From contig NW_019029056.1 of the NCBI RefSeq assembly GCF_002105155.1, positions 1-64,000 of the forward strand: 64,000 nt of DNA. Direction: 5' to 3'. This DNA comes from Lobosporangium transversale. Taxonomy: Eukaryota; Mortierellomycota; Mortierellomycetes; Mortierellales; Mortierellaceae. The translations under genes and the position numbers were made by a program. A model generated the notes under the pieces. That model was given only the letters and a program-made list of their open reading frames with translations. It was not told where the DNA came from and did no database searches. Below, piece after piece: positions 46,547 to 56,630 of the stretch; position 1 is the first letter of the stretch; every line of letters begins with the position of its first letter.

Positions 46547-46808
46547 TTATCCTGCGATGCTACGTCGACGACGGACAGACTGCCATGTGTAATCTTCCTG
46601 TGCCAACAACGCGGCTGCTTCACTCACATCCCAGTTCACCGATCGAATGACCCGCTCAATCTCTGAGCTAGGCACATCCTTGAACATCTCGGATAGAAAT
46701 CGACAATTCTTCAGTACCTCCTCCGCAGAGAAGGGCGATTCTGATGTCACAGCATCAGAAGTAGCAGTGCAAGTGGTTGTCATAACAGAGCGCAGAGTTC
46801 GTTGCTGC

Positions 46809-46852
<44 letters not shown>

Positions 46853-47246
46853 CTGAGATCGCTTCGCTGTCGCCGTTATTGCTGCCTCTGACTTGACATT
46901 CGCCTTTTGCTTACTCGCAGATGGCGGAGAGCCTGAGCTAGATCGTTTTCCTTGTTTCTTGGGGAGTAATGGCGATGGTGAGGGGGATGATGTTCTAGTG
47001 GAACTGGCCAGTGCCTGCTCGTTTGATCGACCTAGTTCTTGATGCGTCTCCTTGGTATTTCTGATCTCGCTGCTGCTCACCACCGCTACCTGCCCCTTCT
47101 CTTGCTCCTTTGGCCCATTTAACTTTTCTATCCTATCCATAGTCTTCTTTTTTGTCCATCGTGGTCGTTGCCTCTTCTACAGTTTCCCCCCAAAGGTAAC
47201 CCACAAGGCAAAATGTGATTTAATTTAAACAAGGTTGTTTATATGC

Positions 47247-47279
<33 letters not shown>

Positions 47280-47490
47280 TATACATGTCTTCTGTATAAA
47301 TTGTAAAAAAAATACGCCTTACCCTCTCTGTGTAATAGTCTGCCAGTCCTGATACCTGGAGTCTACTAAGGGCGTCTCCCATAGAACTACCAGTGACTCC
47401 ATTCTTTTTGTTCCAAGGCCGTGATGTGTAAAGATACGCCAAGGAAACAATCAGGAAATATTGGAGTAGGGTGCTGAGTGTGGAGGACAT
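46547..47490 (-). CDS. Cue1-like ER membrane protein with CUE domain
   Basis: Exons 47490-47323 and 47176-46547; 265 aa. The junction reads DYYTER|KRQRPRW in phase 0. Residues 4-21 (TLSTLLQYFLIVSLAYLY) form a membrane anchor, followed by a basic, Ser-rich linker and a polyglutamine run of about 17 residues (46802-46850). A CUE domain near residues 203-252 follows (FLSEMFKDVPSSEIERVI, then AALLAQE). An N-terminal anchor plus a CUE domain is the plan of yeast Cue1, which binds ubiquitin and recruits the Ubc7 conjugating enzyme for ER-associated degradation. The Ubc7-binding region that follows CUE in Cue1 is not evident: the protein ends about 13 residues after the domain in a basic SVRRRRSIAG tail. 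Orthology is likely but not certain. Confidence 0.75.
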
Positions 47491-48017
47491 TATGATAATC
47501 AAAAAGTGAGAACAAATCGTTGAATGGATTAGGAAGACAGTCAGACTGAGATGTGGGTGGAGTAAAAAGGAATGGAGACAATGAAAGTGAGGAAAAAAAT
47601 GACGATGGGAAACTTCTTTAAAAAGAACCTTGGTGTGCCAAGGGTGGGCTCCTTTAATAATTTCTATTTGGGTGCATTGACCTTTTTTTTTTTTTTTTTT
47701 TTTCATATCACAACTCCTTCTCTCCCTGTCTAAAGCAGGTAGAGAGGAGAAGGAACGAGGATCTTAGACTACGGAGATAATAGAAATAACAAGGAGAACA
47801 AAATAAAAGAGGGGCAAGGGAGATGGACATACCAAGTCAAGAATCACCAGGACCCTGGGCCAGATGCTGATATGGCATCTCAATCAAAGCATCCTTTCAT
47901 TTTGCTGTCCAAGGAGGTGGAAAACCACTTATTCTCTTTCTTTGGTAAACAGCGCATTATTCATGGCTTTGTGACAAAGATACAACAAAAGTGATAGATC
48001 TACTGAATGAACATAAT
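47491..48017. other. Spacer upstream of the Cue1-like gene
   Basis: No gene seen. A T-run lies at about 47683-47703. The region holds the Cue1-like promoter and the 3' end of the next minus-strand gene. Confidence 0.5.
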
Positions 48018-50384
48018 TTAATTGTGGGCTTGGTCTTTGGGAATATCCAATGACAGCTCAGAAAACGAGCGCGAAGTATGCTGAAGGTTCAACGTTGATG
48101 ATACACTGCTTGAACCAGCCAGACCGCTACTGCTTCCGTTGACGCTACTTCGGCTGCTCAAACTCATACTGTCGTCACTGCTGGCCCCACTGCTCTCTAT
48201 CGGGGAGCTGTGAACGCTCGATATGGCTCCACTTATGCCATTAGCAAGTCCATTCCCATGCCTGAAAAACGATCCAGTTCCGGAAGGAGAAGACAGCGCC
48301 GTCTTGGGCCTAGAGTGCCCAGACAGGTGACGCGCTGGAGAGCTTGATGGGCTTCGACGATGACTAATAATGGGTCCAATCGACGGTGAAACCGCCCTGC
48401 GCTTGAGGTGGTTGCTGTGGTAAGGGTCAAACCTCTCTTCACACATTGAAGACTTACGTTTTGCTCGCATCACCATTGGGGTCTGCAGAGGTGAGGGGGG
48501 CATAGACGGCATAGAGGTGTTTTGTGTCAAAAACGAGCCATTCGTAGGGCTTTCAAGCTCGTGAAATCCCTGCATGGACAATGTTGATTGGAGTATATGA
48601 GCATGTGTCGGTTGTTGTTCTTGCTGTTGCTCCTGCTGTTGTTCCTGCTGCTCATGTTGTTCATGTTGCTCCTGTTGCTGTTGAAACTCCTGTTGACGTC
48701 GCTCAAGTTCCGAAAGCTGATGCATCTGCATCTGGTATAGCTTGTCATATTCTTCCTGTTGTCGTTGGAAACTCTGTTGATTGGTGTGAAAAAGCGAGTC
48801 AGCAGGTTCAGAGACAGAGACAAAAACAGAGTCAGAGAGATATATGAACAGAGCAAAGCATCTAAAATATTCATTGTCCGACTTACAGCCAGCTCTTGAT
48901 CAGGATTAAGTCTTGACATGGATGATCTCCGAATGCTACCTATTCCATACAATGAAGATGGTCCTTGACGCGCAGAAGCAGCCTATTTTTATAGAATCAT
49001 CATAAAAAAAGCAGCAAGACTAGTTTAAATGCCAGGGAATACTCCTATAGATAGCCAGTCATCATTACAAGTAATCCAACTGACCGCGCCTGTTTCCATT
49101 TCCGTAGCACCGGATGTGTCTCCTATTGTTCTGCATACTTGTGTTGTCTCTCTTTCATGATCGTATTCATGCCGGTTATGATGGATCTCTTCCTATAGAG
49201 CATCAATAAATATGCCTCATCAGAATAACTCGATCCTGTGGACATTGCTTTAGTATTAGCAATAGCCATCACCCACGACTATCCATTAACTACAACTAGA
49301 TGACATGCCTCCAATTGAGAGAAGACTTTGAGTAGGCCTTTTGGTTTGGGCTAAATAAAAAAAAAAGGTGAAAATTAAAAACATGCAAAGAAACGTTCGT
49401 CATCATTATACGTTGCAATCGAATGAAACACCTTAAAAAGGGCAGAGGTGAATGATCAATTTCGCTTACAAGAAGTGCAGACCGACGCACACTCCTTTCA
49501 AATGGGACAACAGCCGGCGAATGCCGCCTACTGCGTTCACTTCCAGAATTATTGCCGCCATCGCTCATAGTCGTGTCCTCTGAGGCTTTTCGCACATGAC
49601 GGGGCTCCATGGACATACTGTTGGCCCTGGAGCTACGCCTTGAGAGGCTACTAGACGAATCGGAGCGCATACCAAAAGGAGGAAATGGGTATCCATTATT
49701 CCCACTATTGAAACTAGACTCGAGCGAGCGCGATAACGGCCCTTGAGCTCCGGATCCTTGAGCTGAACCAAAATTGGGGCCTAACATTGAGGGTGTCTCT
49801 AAATCCATCAGGGAGAGTGGCGGAGGTGTATCCAATGCCATGGCACTAACAGCACTGTTTCTCCGTGAGTAGTTAGAACTACCTGATCCAAACGTTGGCG
49901 TACACATTGCGTTATCCGAGTCGTCTGGGTTCGAGTAGGCTGAACTCCGTGGAGGTGTTGTGGGCGCGGCCATGTCAATGCTGGGTCGATGTAGAGATGT
50001 TGGGGTCACAGGAACTGATATTGTGGGATGGGGTTTCGACCTGAAATGAGTCCAAGTCGAGTTGAGGCTAGAGAAACCCTTGAGACCGCCAATGGATCGA
50101 GTATCAGAGGCGGACGAGACGGGCTGGATAATCGGCGGCATATCCCAAGGACTATACGACTCTTGGCCATTACCACTACTAGCAATGGCTGCATTGCTAT
50201 CGCTGTCATTATCGGCACTATTGCTACCATTGGTAACCGTATTGGCGCTCGTAGTGGGTTTGATAGGCGCTCCTAATACCGATGGGTGAGCTGATAATGA
50301 TGACCCCTCATTGGCTGAGAGGGTATTATCTTGACTATCAATGGCCTTTGAAGTCCTACTGGGGGGCGGATTCATAGCTGCCAT
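48018..50384 (-). CDS. Serine-rich disordered protein, function unknown
   Basis: Minus-strand exons 50384-49470, 49350-49309, 49192-49139, 48982-48887, 48773-48018; 620 aa. All junctions are in phase 0. Most of the protein is Ser/Pro/Asn-rich with proline-directed sites (VPVTPTS, APTTPPRS). Exons 2-3 encode a helical, charged stretch (PKPKGLLKVFSQLE then EEIHHNRHEYDHERE). Exon 5 opens with a Gln/Glu coiled-coil-like run and contains a basic patch (AKRKSSMCEERFDPY, then LKRRAVSPS) that could be a nuclear localisation signal. The junction of exons 2 and 3 works only if the donor is GC (GAG|GCATGT): the nearby GT would create an in-frame stop. I do not recognise the family; a phosphorylated nuclear regulator is possible. 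It is divergent from the helicase gene. Confidence 0.7.
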
Positions 50385-50735
50385 ATTGCTGTGTTGGTGT
50401 TGGTCGTGGGTGCACGAAACTGGTTCTTTGTAGTACAGTTAGAAAGTTAGCTTAATACTTTTATTTTTGCACATTCAGTGCAGACAGGAGCGGAGTTATC
50501 TGCTCTAAAGGACCATGTATTGAATGAAGAGTAAGACGAAATGAAGATGCAGAAGCAATAGAGTACGTGTTTAAGTGCTTGGGATGAATTTGTTTGCAAA
50601 AGGGTGAGAGAAAAGGATGTGGGAAAATACATAAGAGAAAAAAAAAAAAAAAAAAAAAAAAAACGCAAAGTCACATTTCATTCTAATCTCTTTTTAACAA
50701 TTGAAAGCTAACCATTACCATGGCAAGCACATGCA
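50385..50735. promoter_or_regulatory. Bidirectional promoter region
   Basis: About 350 bp separates divergent start codons 50384 (-) and 50736 (+). It includes an A-run of about 24 nt at 50639-50662. An upstream ATG at 50719 in a good context (TACCATGG) opens a 12-codon frame that overlaps the helicase start. Confidence 0.5.
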
Positions 50736-52904
50736 ATGCTTGTTCCCAGGACTGTTAGCGCTCGAAAGACCAATGACCATGCAGGAGCCAGACTACCGTC
50801 TTTGGCCGAAGCTAATGCCCTTCTTACGCTTCAAAGACAGCATAAGGAACAGCAACAACAACAGTTAAAGGAAGCGGTCAATTCAATTCAATACAACGAC
50901 GATCATGGTCACACTGATGACGGTTACATATCTCCAAGGGGCGTTGTTGAAACATCAAGTTTTTTCGATGGAGCTGTAGCCATGGTATCCCATACATTAA
51001 GTCAGAGGCCGCCCCAAGACATCAAACTTGCAAGTTTTATCTGTGGTTGCGATGGAGAACTCACTTCCAATACAACCCAGCATTTCGTTTGTAGGTAAGG
51101 ACTATTATAATGATCTAGTATCAAGAGAGGTATATAAGAGTGCAGCATGAATGGGGATGATCTTTTACATTGACTGCACGGTTGCTTTGTCTCTCCATGT
51201 AGCTTGAAATGTAGGCAAAATTCCGCACATGAGCCACCAGGCATGATATCACCGATTTTTGAACCTCACATGAGGCCACAATTACAGATAAATGAAAATG
51301 CGATATTTCACTCGGAAGTTCCTCATCTACGGTCGTATTCCAGTAGCCGGATAGTAGCCAGCATTACAGGATATAGAGATTCACCGAGAACTGAGTCCCT
51401 ATCCACCAAGGAGGTTAAAGCACTTCGTGAGAGTCTGCACATTCATGTGCAAGGAAAACATGCCCCAAAACCGATCCAATGTTTTGAAGACTGCTCACTT
51501 CCTACCAAATTATTATCAAATTTGGTCGACAATGGATTTACGCAACCGAGGGACGTTCAAATGCAGGCCATTCCGGCAGGACTTTATGGTCGCGACATGA
51601 TTATTTCTGCAGAGACGGGATCTGGAAAAACTGCTGCTTTTCTTATCCCTATTATTACCCATGTATATGGGCTTGCCCAGCTTCCAGGAGATGGGATGAT
51701 AGGGCCATATGCGTTGATTATTGCTCCTACTCGAGAGCTGGCGATGCAAATTGAGGATGTCACGAAGAAGATGGTGAGAGGTATGCTCAACATGCGCACA
51801 GCATTGTTAGTCGGTGGACAGGCTATGGCGAATCAAACACACCGGCTGAAACAAAATATTCAAATTGCAGTAGCTACACCGGGGCGGATACTGGATATTC
51901 TGACGAAGCAAAGCGAAGTATCATTCTCCAACGTATTTTGTCTTGTATTGGATGAGGTCGATCTCATGTTCAGTATGGGCTTCCGAAAGCAAATGAAGAA
52001 GATCCTAGATATCCTTCCCGAACCGCCAAACGGCCGACAATCCATCGTCTGTTCAGCTACGATCACAAAGCAAGTAGAGCAACTCATTGGCACATTAATG
52101 AACAGCGATCATCTCAGGATTCGGGTTGGCGCCATAAAAGAGCAAGCATCTATAAAAGAGACTTCAAATCCCAAATTCGCGGACGTGTTTTCGCCGGCTT
52201 CAAAGATCAAACAAACCGTTATATGGATCGAAAACGGATCAAAAAAGAAACAGCTGCTTTCGCTCCTCAAGGATGCCAAATACTTTCGTCCGCCAGTTTT
52301 AGTGTTTGTCGAATCAAGAATAGGAGCAGAACTTCTAGCCCATGTTATTCGAGTCAAATGTCCTGGAATCACCACCGTCGCTATGCATGGTGACAAGTCT
52401 CCGGAAGAACGCATAGGGGCCCTCAAATTGATTACAGATGGGGCTATCGAAGTGATTGTAGCAACAGGATTGCTAGCTCGAGGATTAGATCTCAAAGTGG
52501 CGACCGTTATTAACTTTGATATGGCGCCATCCCTTCAAGAATATGTCCACCGTGTCGGAAGAGCAAACCCGGAGGCTGCAAGGAAGGCTGCTGTAGGTAT
52601 CAAAAATGGCCCCAGACTAAGAGGGATGGCGTGGGCGATTACATTTATCAACAGCGATCACCAGTATATTCTCGCCGAGTTTGCCAACATGCTCCACAAA
52701 CTTGAGTTTGACCAGGTGACCCCGCTTCCGCCTGAACTTAAGCGATTAGTAGTTTCTCATGTTAAGCATCAGGCATCTACAACGCAAACACAGAGTATTC
52801 ACGAAAACAAGAATCCTATGAAGCGGGAAGCTGATGATTCGTCCCAAGCCCGACAACAAAGCCATAGTCTTAGTCAACGTGGCAAAAAGAAAAAGAATAA
52901 ATAA
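50736..52904 (+). CDS. DEAD-box RNA helicase, DDX59-like
   Basis: Two exons, 50736-51094 and 51203-52904; 686 aa. The intron falls inside a HIT-type zinc-finger-like segment (FICGCDGEL ... HFVCSLKCR, residues about 103-124), a feature of DDX59. A DDX59-like linker follows (VKALRESLHIHVQG). The helicase core has AETGSGKT (motif I, 256-263), PTRELA, TPGR, DEVD (motif II, 370-373, where DEAD is usual), SAT (motif III), ARGLD (motif V) and HRVGRA (motif VI, from 569). Motif VI is followed by NPEAARKAAVGIKNGPRLRG, about 16 more residues than the usual GRxG. The C-terminal tail is basic (GKKKKNK). Family members are RNA-dependent ATPases; the precise RNA target is unknown. ATG 50736 was chosen because it is the first in frame. 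Confidence 0.88.
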
Positions 52905-53066
52905 TGACAGCCGTGACACTGTTGTGCTCTGAATCTCAAATTATTTCGCCCAATCAGTGGCGTTTTGTTTAAAAGAAAACTCTTGTGAGCAGTTGCTTTA
53001 CTCTCTTATTGTAGCATTGATCATTGAGACGCCATCACCTGTTTGTGGCATTGCACCAACGAAGAC

Positions 53067-53909
53067 ATGCTGAACAGTACAGGAGCATCGCTTTGGCACC
53101 ATGTTGCTATGAATGTCACAAAGGTGCACATTACCCCTACCCTTCGTAGAGGCACTGCCAACCACTTGACCACAAGCTCCGCATTTGGGATCAACATTCA
53201 TTCCTCCATTCAGTCCCACTTTCAAGCCAGGAGTTTATCCGTCCGTGCATTGAGATCTGCCAAGAATAAAAATGTATTGACCAGAGCAAGTAAAGCACTT
53301 CTTGCGCATCAACACCAACGGAGCCAACCTTTTGCGCCTATAGATGCCTCAGAATTCAATCAAATGTACTCATCTGGCCCGAATCTTCAGGATATTAATG
53401 GGATAAAAACAAAGACTGCGCCAACAATAGCACCTATTGCTTGGTTGGATCGCATGCCAAAATCTATTCAACCATATCTATTCTTGACACGGATTGATAA
53501 GCCCATTGGCACCTGGTTACTTTTTTGGCCTTGCGGTAAATACCCCCTCTCTTCTATCGAGTGAAATTGTAGGTCATTCTCGAGTTGACTTTAACGAAGC
53601 ATACTCTGGATTCATTGCTTGACCTATAGCATGGAGCATCACTATGGCTTCCTATGGTGCTAATCTACCCTGGACATCGACATTGTACATGATCGGACTC
53701 TTTGGAACGGGTGCTATCATCATGCGCGGAGCTGGTTGCACCATTAACGATCTTTGGGACCGTAACATTGACAAGAAAGTCGAACGAACAAGAGTCCGTC
53801 CATTGGCTTCTGGTGCGGTGACACCTAAGCAAGCAATAGCATTCTTGGGTCTGCAACTTGGTGTGGGACTTGCCGTGTTGACCCAGCTCAATATGTACAG
53901 GTATTTTTT

Positions 53910-53941
<32 letters not shown>

Positions 53942-54539
53942 CTATTTGCTCCTGAGGCCAATGCTTGAGATTGAAGTATTTGTGTCTTTTTTTCCTTTAC
54001 GTAGCATCCTCTTGGGAGCATCTTCATTGTCACTCGTGGTTACATACCCAGCCATGAAACGTATCACATACTGGCCACAGATGGTATTAGGCTTGGCCTT
54101 TAACTGGGGCGCTCTTCTCGGATCATCTGCCATGTTAGGTACGACCAATTGGGGGGTCGCTCTTCCACTTTACGCCTCAGGTGTTTGCTGGACCCTCGTA
54201 TACGATACCATTTATGCTCATCAGGATAAAAAGGACGATATCAAGATCGGAGTCAAATCAACTGCGCTACGGTTCGGGGAGAAAACTCCCCAGTTCTTGG
54301 CTGCGTTCTCCACGGGCATGATTTCCATGTTGGCGCTGGCCGGCTACATGAATGACCAGGGGCCTCTATTCTATGCACTCTCTGTGGGTGGAGCTGCAAC
54401 GCATTTGACATGGCAACTGAAGACTGTTGACTATGAGAATACTGCTGATTGCTGGAGCAAGTTTGCCAGCAACAAATGGACTGGTGCTTTGGTGTTCAGC
54501 GGTATTGCTAGTGACTATTTATACCAGATACTGATCTGA
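53067..54539 (+). CDS. COQ2: 4-hydroxybenzoate polyprenyltransferase, mitochondrial (Coq2)
   Basis: Three exons: 53067-53535, 53630-53900, 54005-54539; 424 aa. A basic, Ser-rich N-terminus of about 110 residues suits a mitochondrial presequence. The UbiA fold follows: [21 protein letters not shown], then the first aspartate-rich motif NDLWDRNID (N196-D204), then the second, [13 protein letters not shown] (313-325), and further helices to the end, about 8-9 in all. These motifs bind Mg2+-polyprenyl diphosphate. The enzyme attaches the prenyl tail to 4-hydroxybenzoate at the inner mitochondrial membrane, the membrane-committing step of ubiquinone synthesis. Intron 2 holds an A-run of about 27 nt. 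Length and motifs fit Coq2 well and nothing suggests loss of function. Confidence 0.94.
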
Positions 54540-54729
54540 TGAAACTGTGCTGATAGAAGCTCAACTCCAAATAAAATCATGTATACATTGAGACTATATG
54601 GTGCTAAGTATTATCTGTTAAAAATAATGCCAAATAGAAAGGGAAAAAAAAAAAAAAAAAAAAAAAAAAGGAAGGATACTTGATCATACTCATAGCTTTG
54701 GCAGATAGGAGCATCAAGTTAGATGATAT

Positions 54730-54930
54730 GAATGTGGAGATTTGGATGCATTAATTGAACAACTGGAAAAAAGACCTTCACCATTTCTTTTCACCAAAGC
54801 TACCAGTGCGCCATCACTTGTCACACAAACAGCAGCGGTCGAGTCTGTTCCTCTGAGCATGTTGTCTAGTCCTGATTTAGCTCTCTATCTTACTAGCACT
54901 GAGAAATCGCGCTATAATTACTTAAGAGGC
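54730..54930 (+). other. Orphan coding-like fragment
   Basis: The frame starting GAT TTG GAT GCA (about 54739) reads DLDALIEQLEKRPSPFLFTK and continues with a codon composition that looks protein-like. There is no ATG, no partner exon was found, and it ends in TGA at 54964-54966. It could be a relic of a gene or a missed exon. No family recognised. Confidence 0.3.
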
Positions 54931-54969
54931 GGTTGTTTCCCATGCTATCTTATATTGTTCTGGTGAATA

Positions 54970-56205
54970 GGAAACCGATATGGAAACCTGGAAGCATACA
55001 TAAGAATGGAAAACGAGATGAGTAAGGAAAACTGTCATAACAAATATATTTTCGCTCTTCCTTTTTCCTGTGGATAATCTGAGATTTTGATTTATTGGAA
55101 TTGAGGCTAAAGACTTGTAGAAAGAAATGGCACTGGCATTCATCGGAAAAATCTATGATTTCTCTGGCAGTCAAATGTTAATCAGCCAAGACTTCCAAAT
55201 GTTAGAACGTTTAATGACAACACCGATAATTTTGGTTTCAGTATGTAATTAACGTGAAGAAATTTGACATTGCAGTCTACAGCCTAGTCTCGCGCTAGCA
55301 TTTCAATTCGTGTTCAGCCAAGAAGATATTCATGGCCTTCGTTGCCGGTGTGTGAGAGACTGATAGGCTGAATGATGAATAAGCTAATCATTACATCAAG
55401 CCTAATCCTCCAGAGCACGGATGTCACTAATTTTTGGAAAGCCAAGACTCGGGGCCACCTTGAAGCTTGATAAAGTCTGTAATTCGTTTGATCAAGAACG
55501 TGATTCATACAGTATGGAAATCTGGCAGTACAGAACGAACCAGTTCACTTAATTTTTCTCGGCATTCATTGCTTGAAATGAAGGCCCTGGTAATGAGATA
55601 AACTTCCTTTTTTCCATTAAGTCGAAATGCGGATATTTGCTACAATAATAATATGGGACCCGTTTACAAATCTTGATCGTGTTTAAAGGAGTTTTGTAGC
55701 TATTTTTACCAACATGCATAGAGTTGTCTTGTGTCTATTCACTGAAAATTGAGTCGCATGGAAGATGGATGTGCATTCTGCCTGGTGTCTGTGTATGGTA
55801 ACAAATGTCCACATGTAATAAGTGGGGGTCCACGTCTCCGTGCTTCAAGAATATGTCTAATGGAGTGACTTTTCAAACGAGCCAGAGAGAAGGACACAGC
55901 AATCCCGCCAGCGGACTTCCCATGGCCTATCCACCATGATAGGAAGTGTGTTGTTGCATGTTTCACCTAACATGTACACGCCTCTGACGAAGCTAATTAA
56001 AAGTACGCGCCCCATCCTACACTCAAAAACGGACTTTTTTGTACCAATGTCATAGCTGACCAGACATGAAGACATGTTGCTTGATTAATAAATACCACTT
56101 GGGTGTGGTGTCTAGATCCACACTTTGCTCCCACTTTCTTTCCTCTCGACGAACTTCCGGCTCAAACCCTTTTTCAGGCGTCATCTTTAATATATCCCTC
56201 CCAAA
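54970..56205. other. Intergenic region
   Basis: About 1.2 kb between the Coq2 and GH5 genes without a supportable gene. Short frames on both strands overlap and lack motifs. Confidence 0.5.
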
Positions 56206-56279
56206 AATAAATGCTCAAACAAGTCGCACCATATTTAGAGTATTTCAAGATGAGGGAAGGAGACAACTGGTTGACATTT

Positions 56280-56630
56280 AATGTCGATCTTGCTTCTTTT
56301 TCTCAATTAACTATTGTCAACCCCTCTTTTTTCATTTTTTTTTGCTTTCTCTCCTCCCCACTCCTTGACAGTTGCCTTTGCCCTTGGAATCCCATCGGCT
56401 GCTATCTGCTAACGGCCACTCTTTGCTCGCTCTTTTGTTCCCTTTTTCTTCATTTTTGCGCAAAACTGTCCATCATCCTTTGGCAATTTTATTGTTCCAC
56501 TCTTTTTTTATCCATAACTTTATCCAACTTTGGCACATCCATCTTCCCATTCCCACTTTCATTCCTTTTCCCATTCCCATTTTCATCCTCTTCTCCTCAC
56601 TCTTATTCCCATCCCATTTCGAAAAGGTCA
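56280..56630 (+). promoter_or_regulatory. Pyrimidine-rich leader of the GH5 gene
   Basis: A long C/T-rich stretch runs up to ATG 56631. It is open in the same frame from ATG 56211, but the peptide would be a phenylalanine/serine/proline-rich translation of pyrimidine tract with no domain, so I treat it as promoter and 5' leader. Confidence 0.5.

Noticed and set aside
53652-54148. Minus-strand frames opposite the Coq2 exons
   Set aside because: Shadows of a well-supported gene.
56211-56630. Upstream in-frame extension of the GH5 protein from ATG 56211
   Set aside because: The extension is a translation of pyrimidine-rich leader sequence and lacks any domain; ATG 56631 precedes the conserved part with a normal disordered N-terminus.
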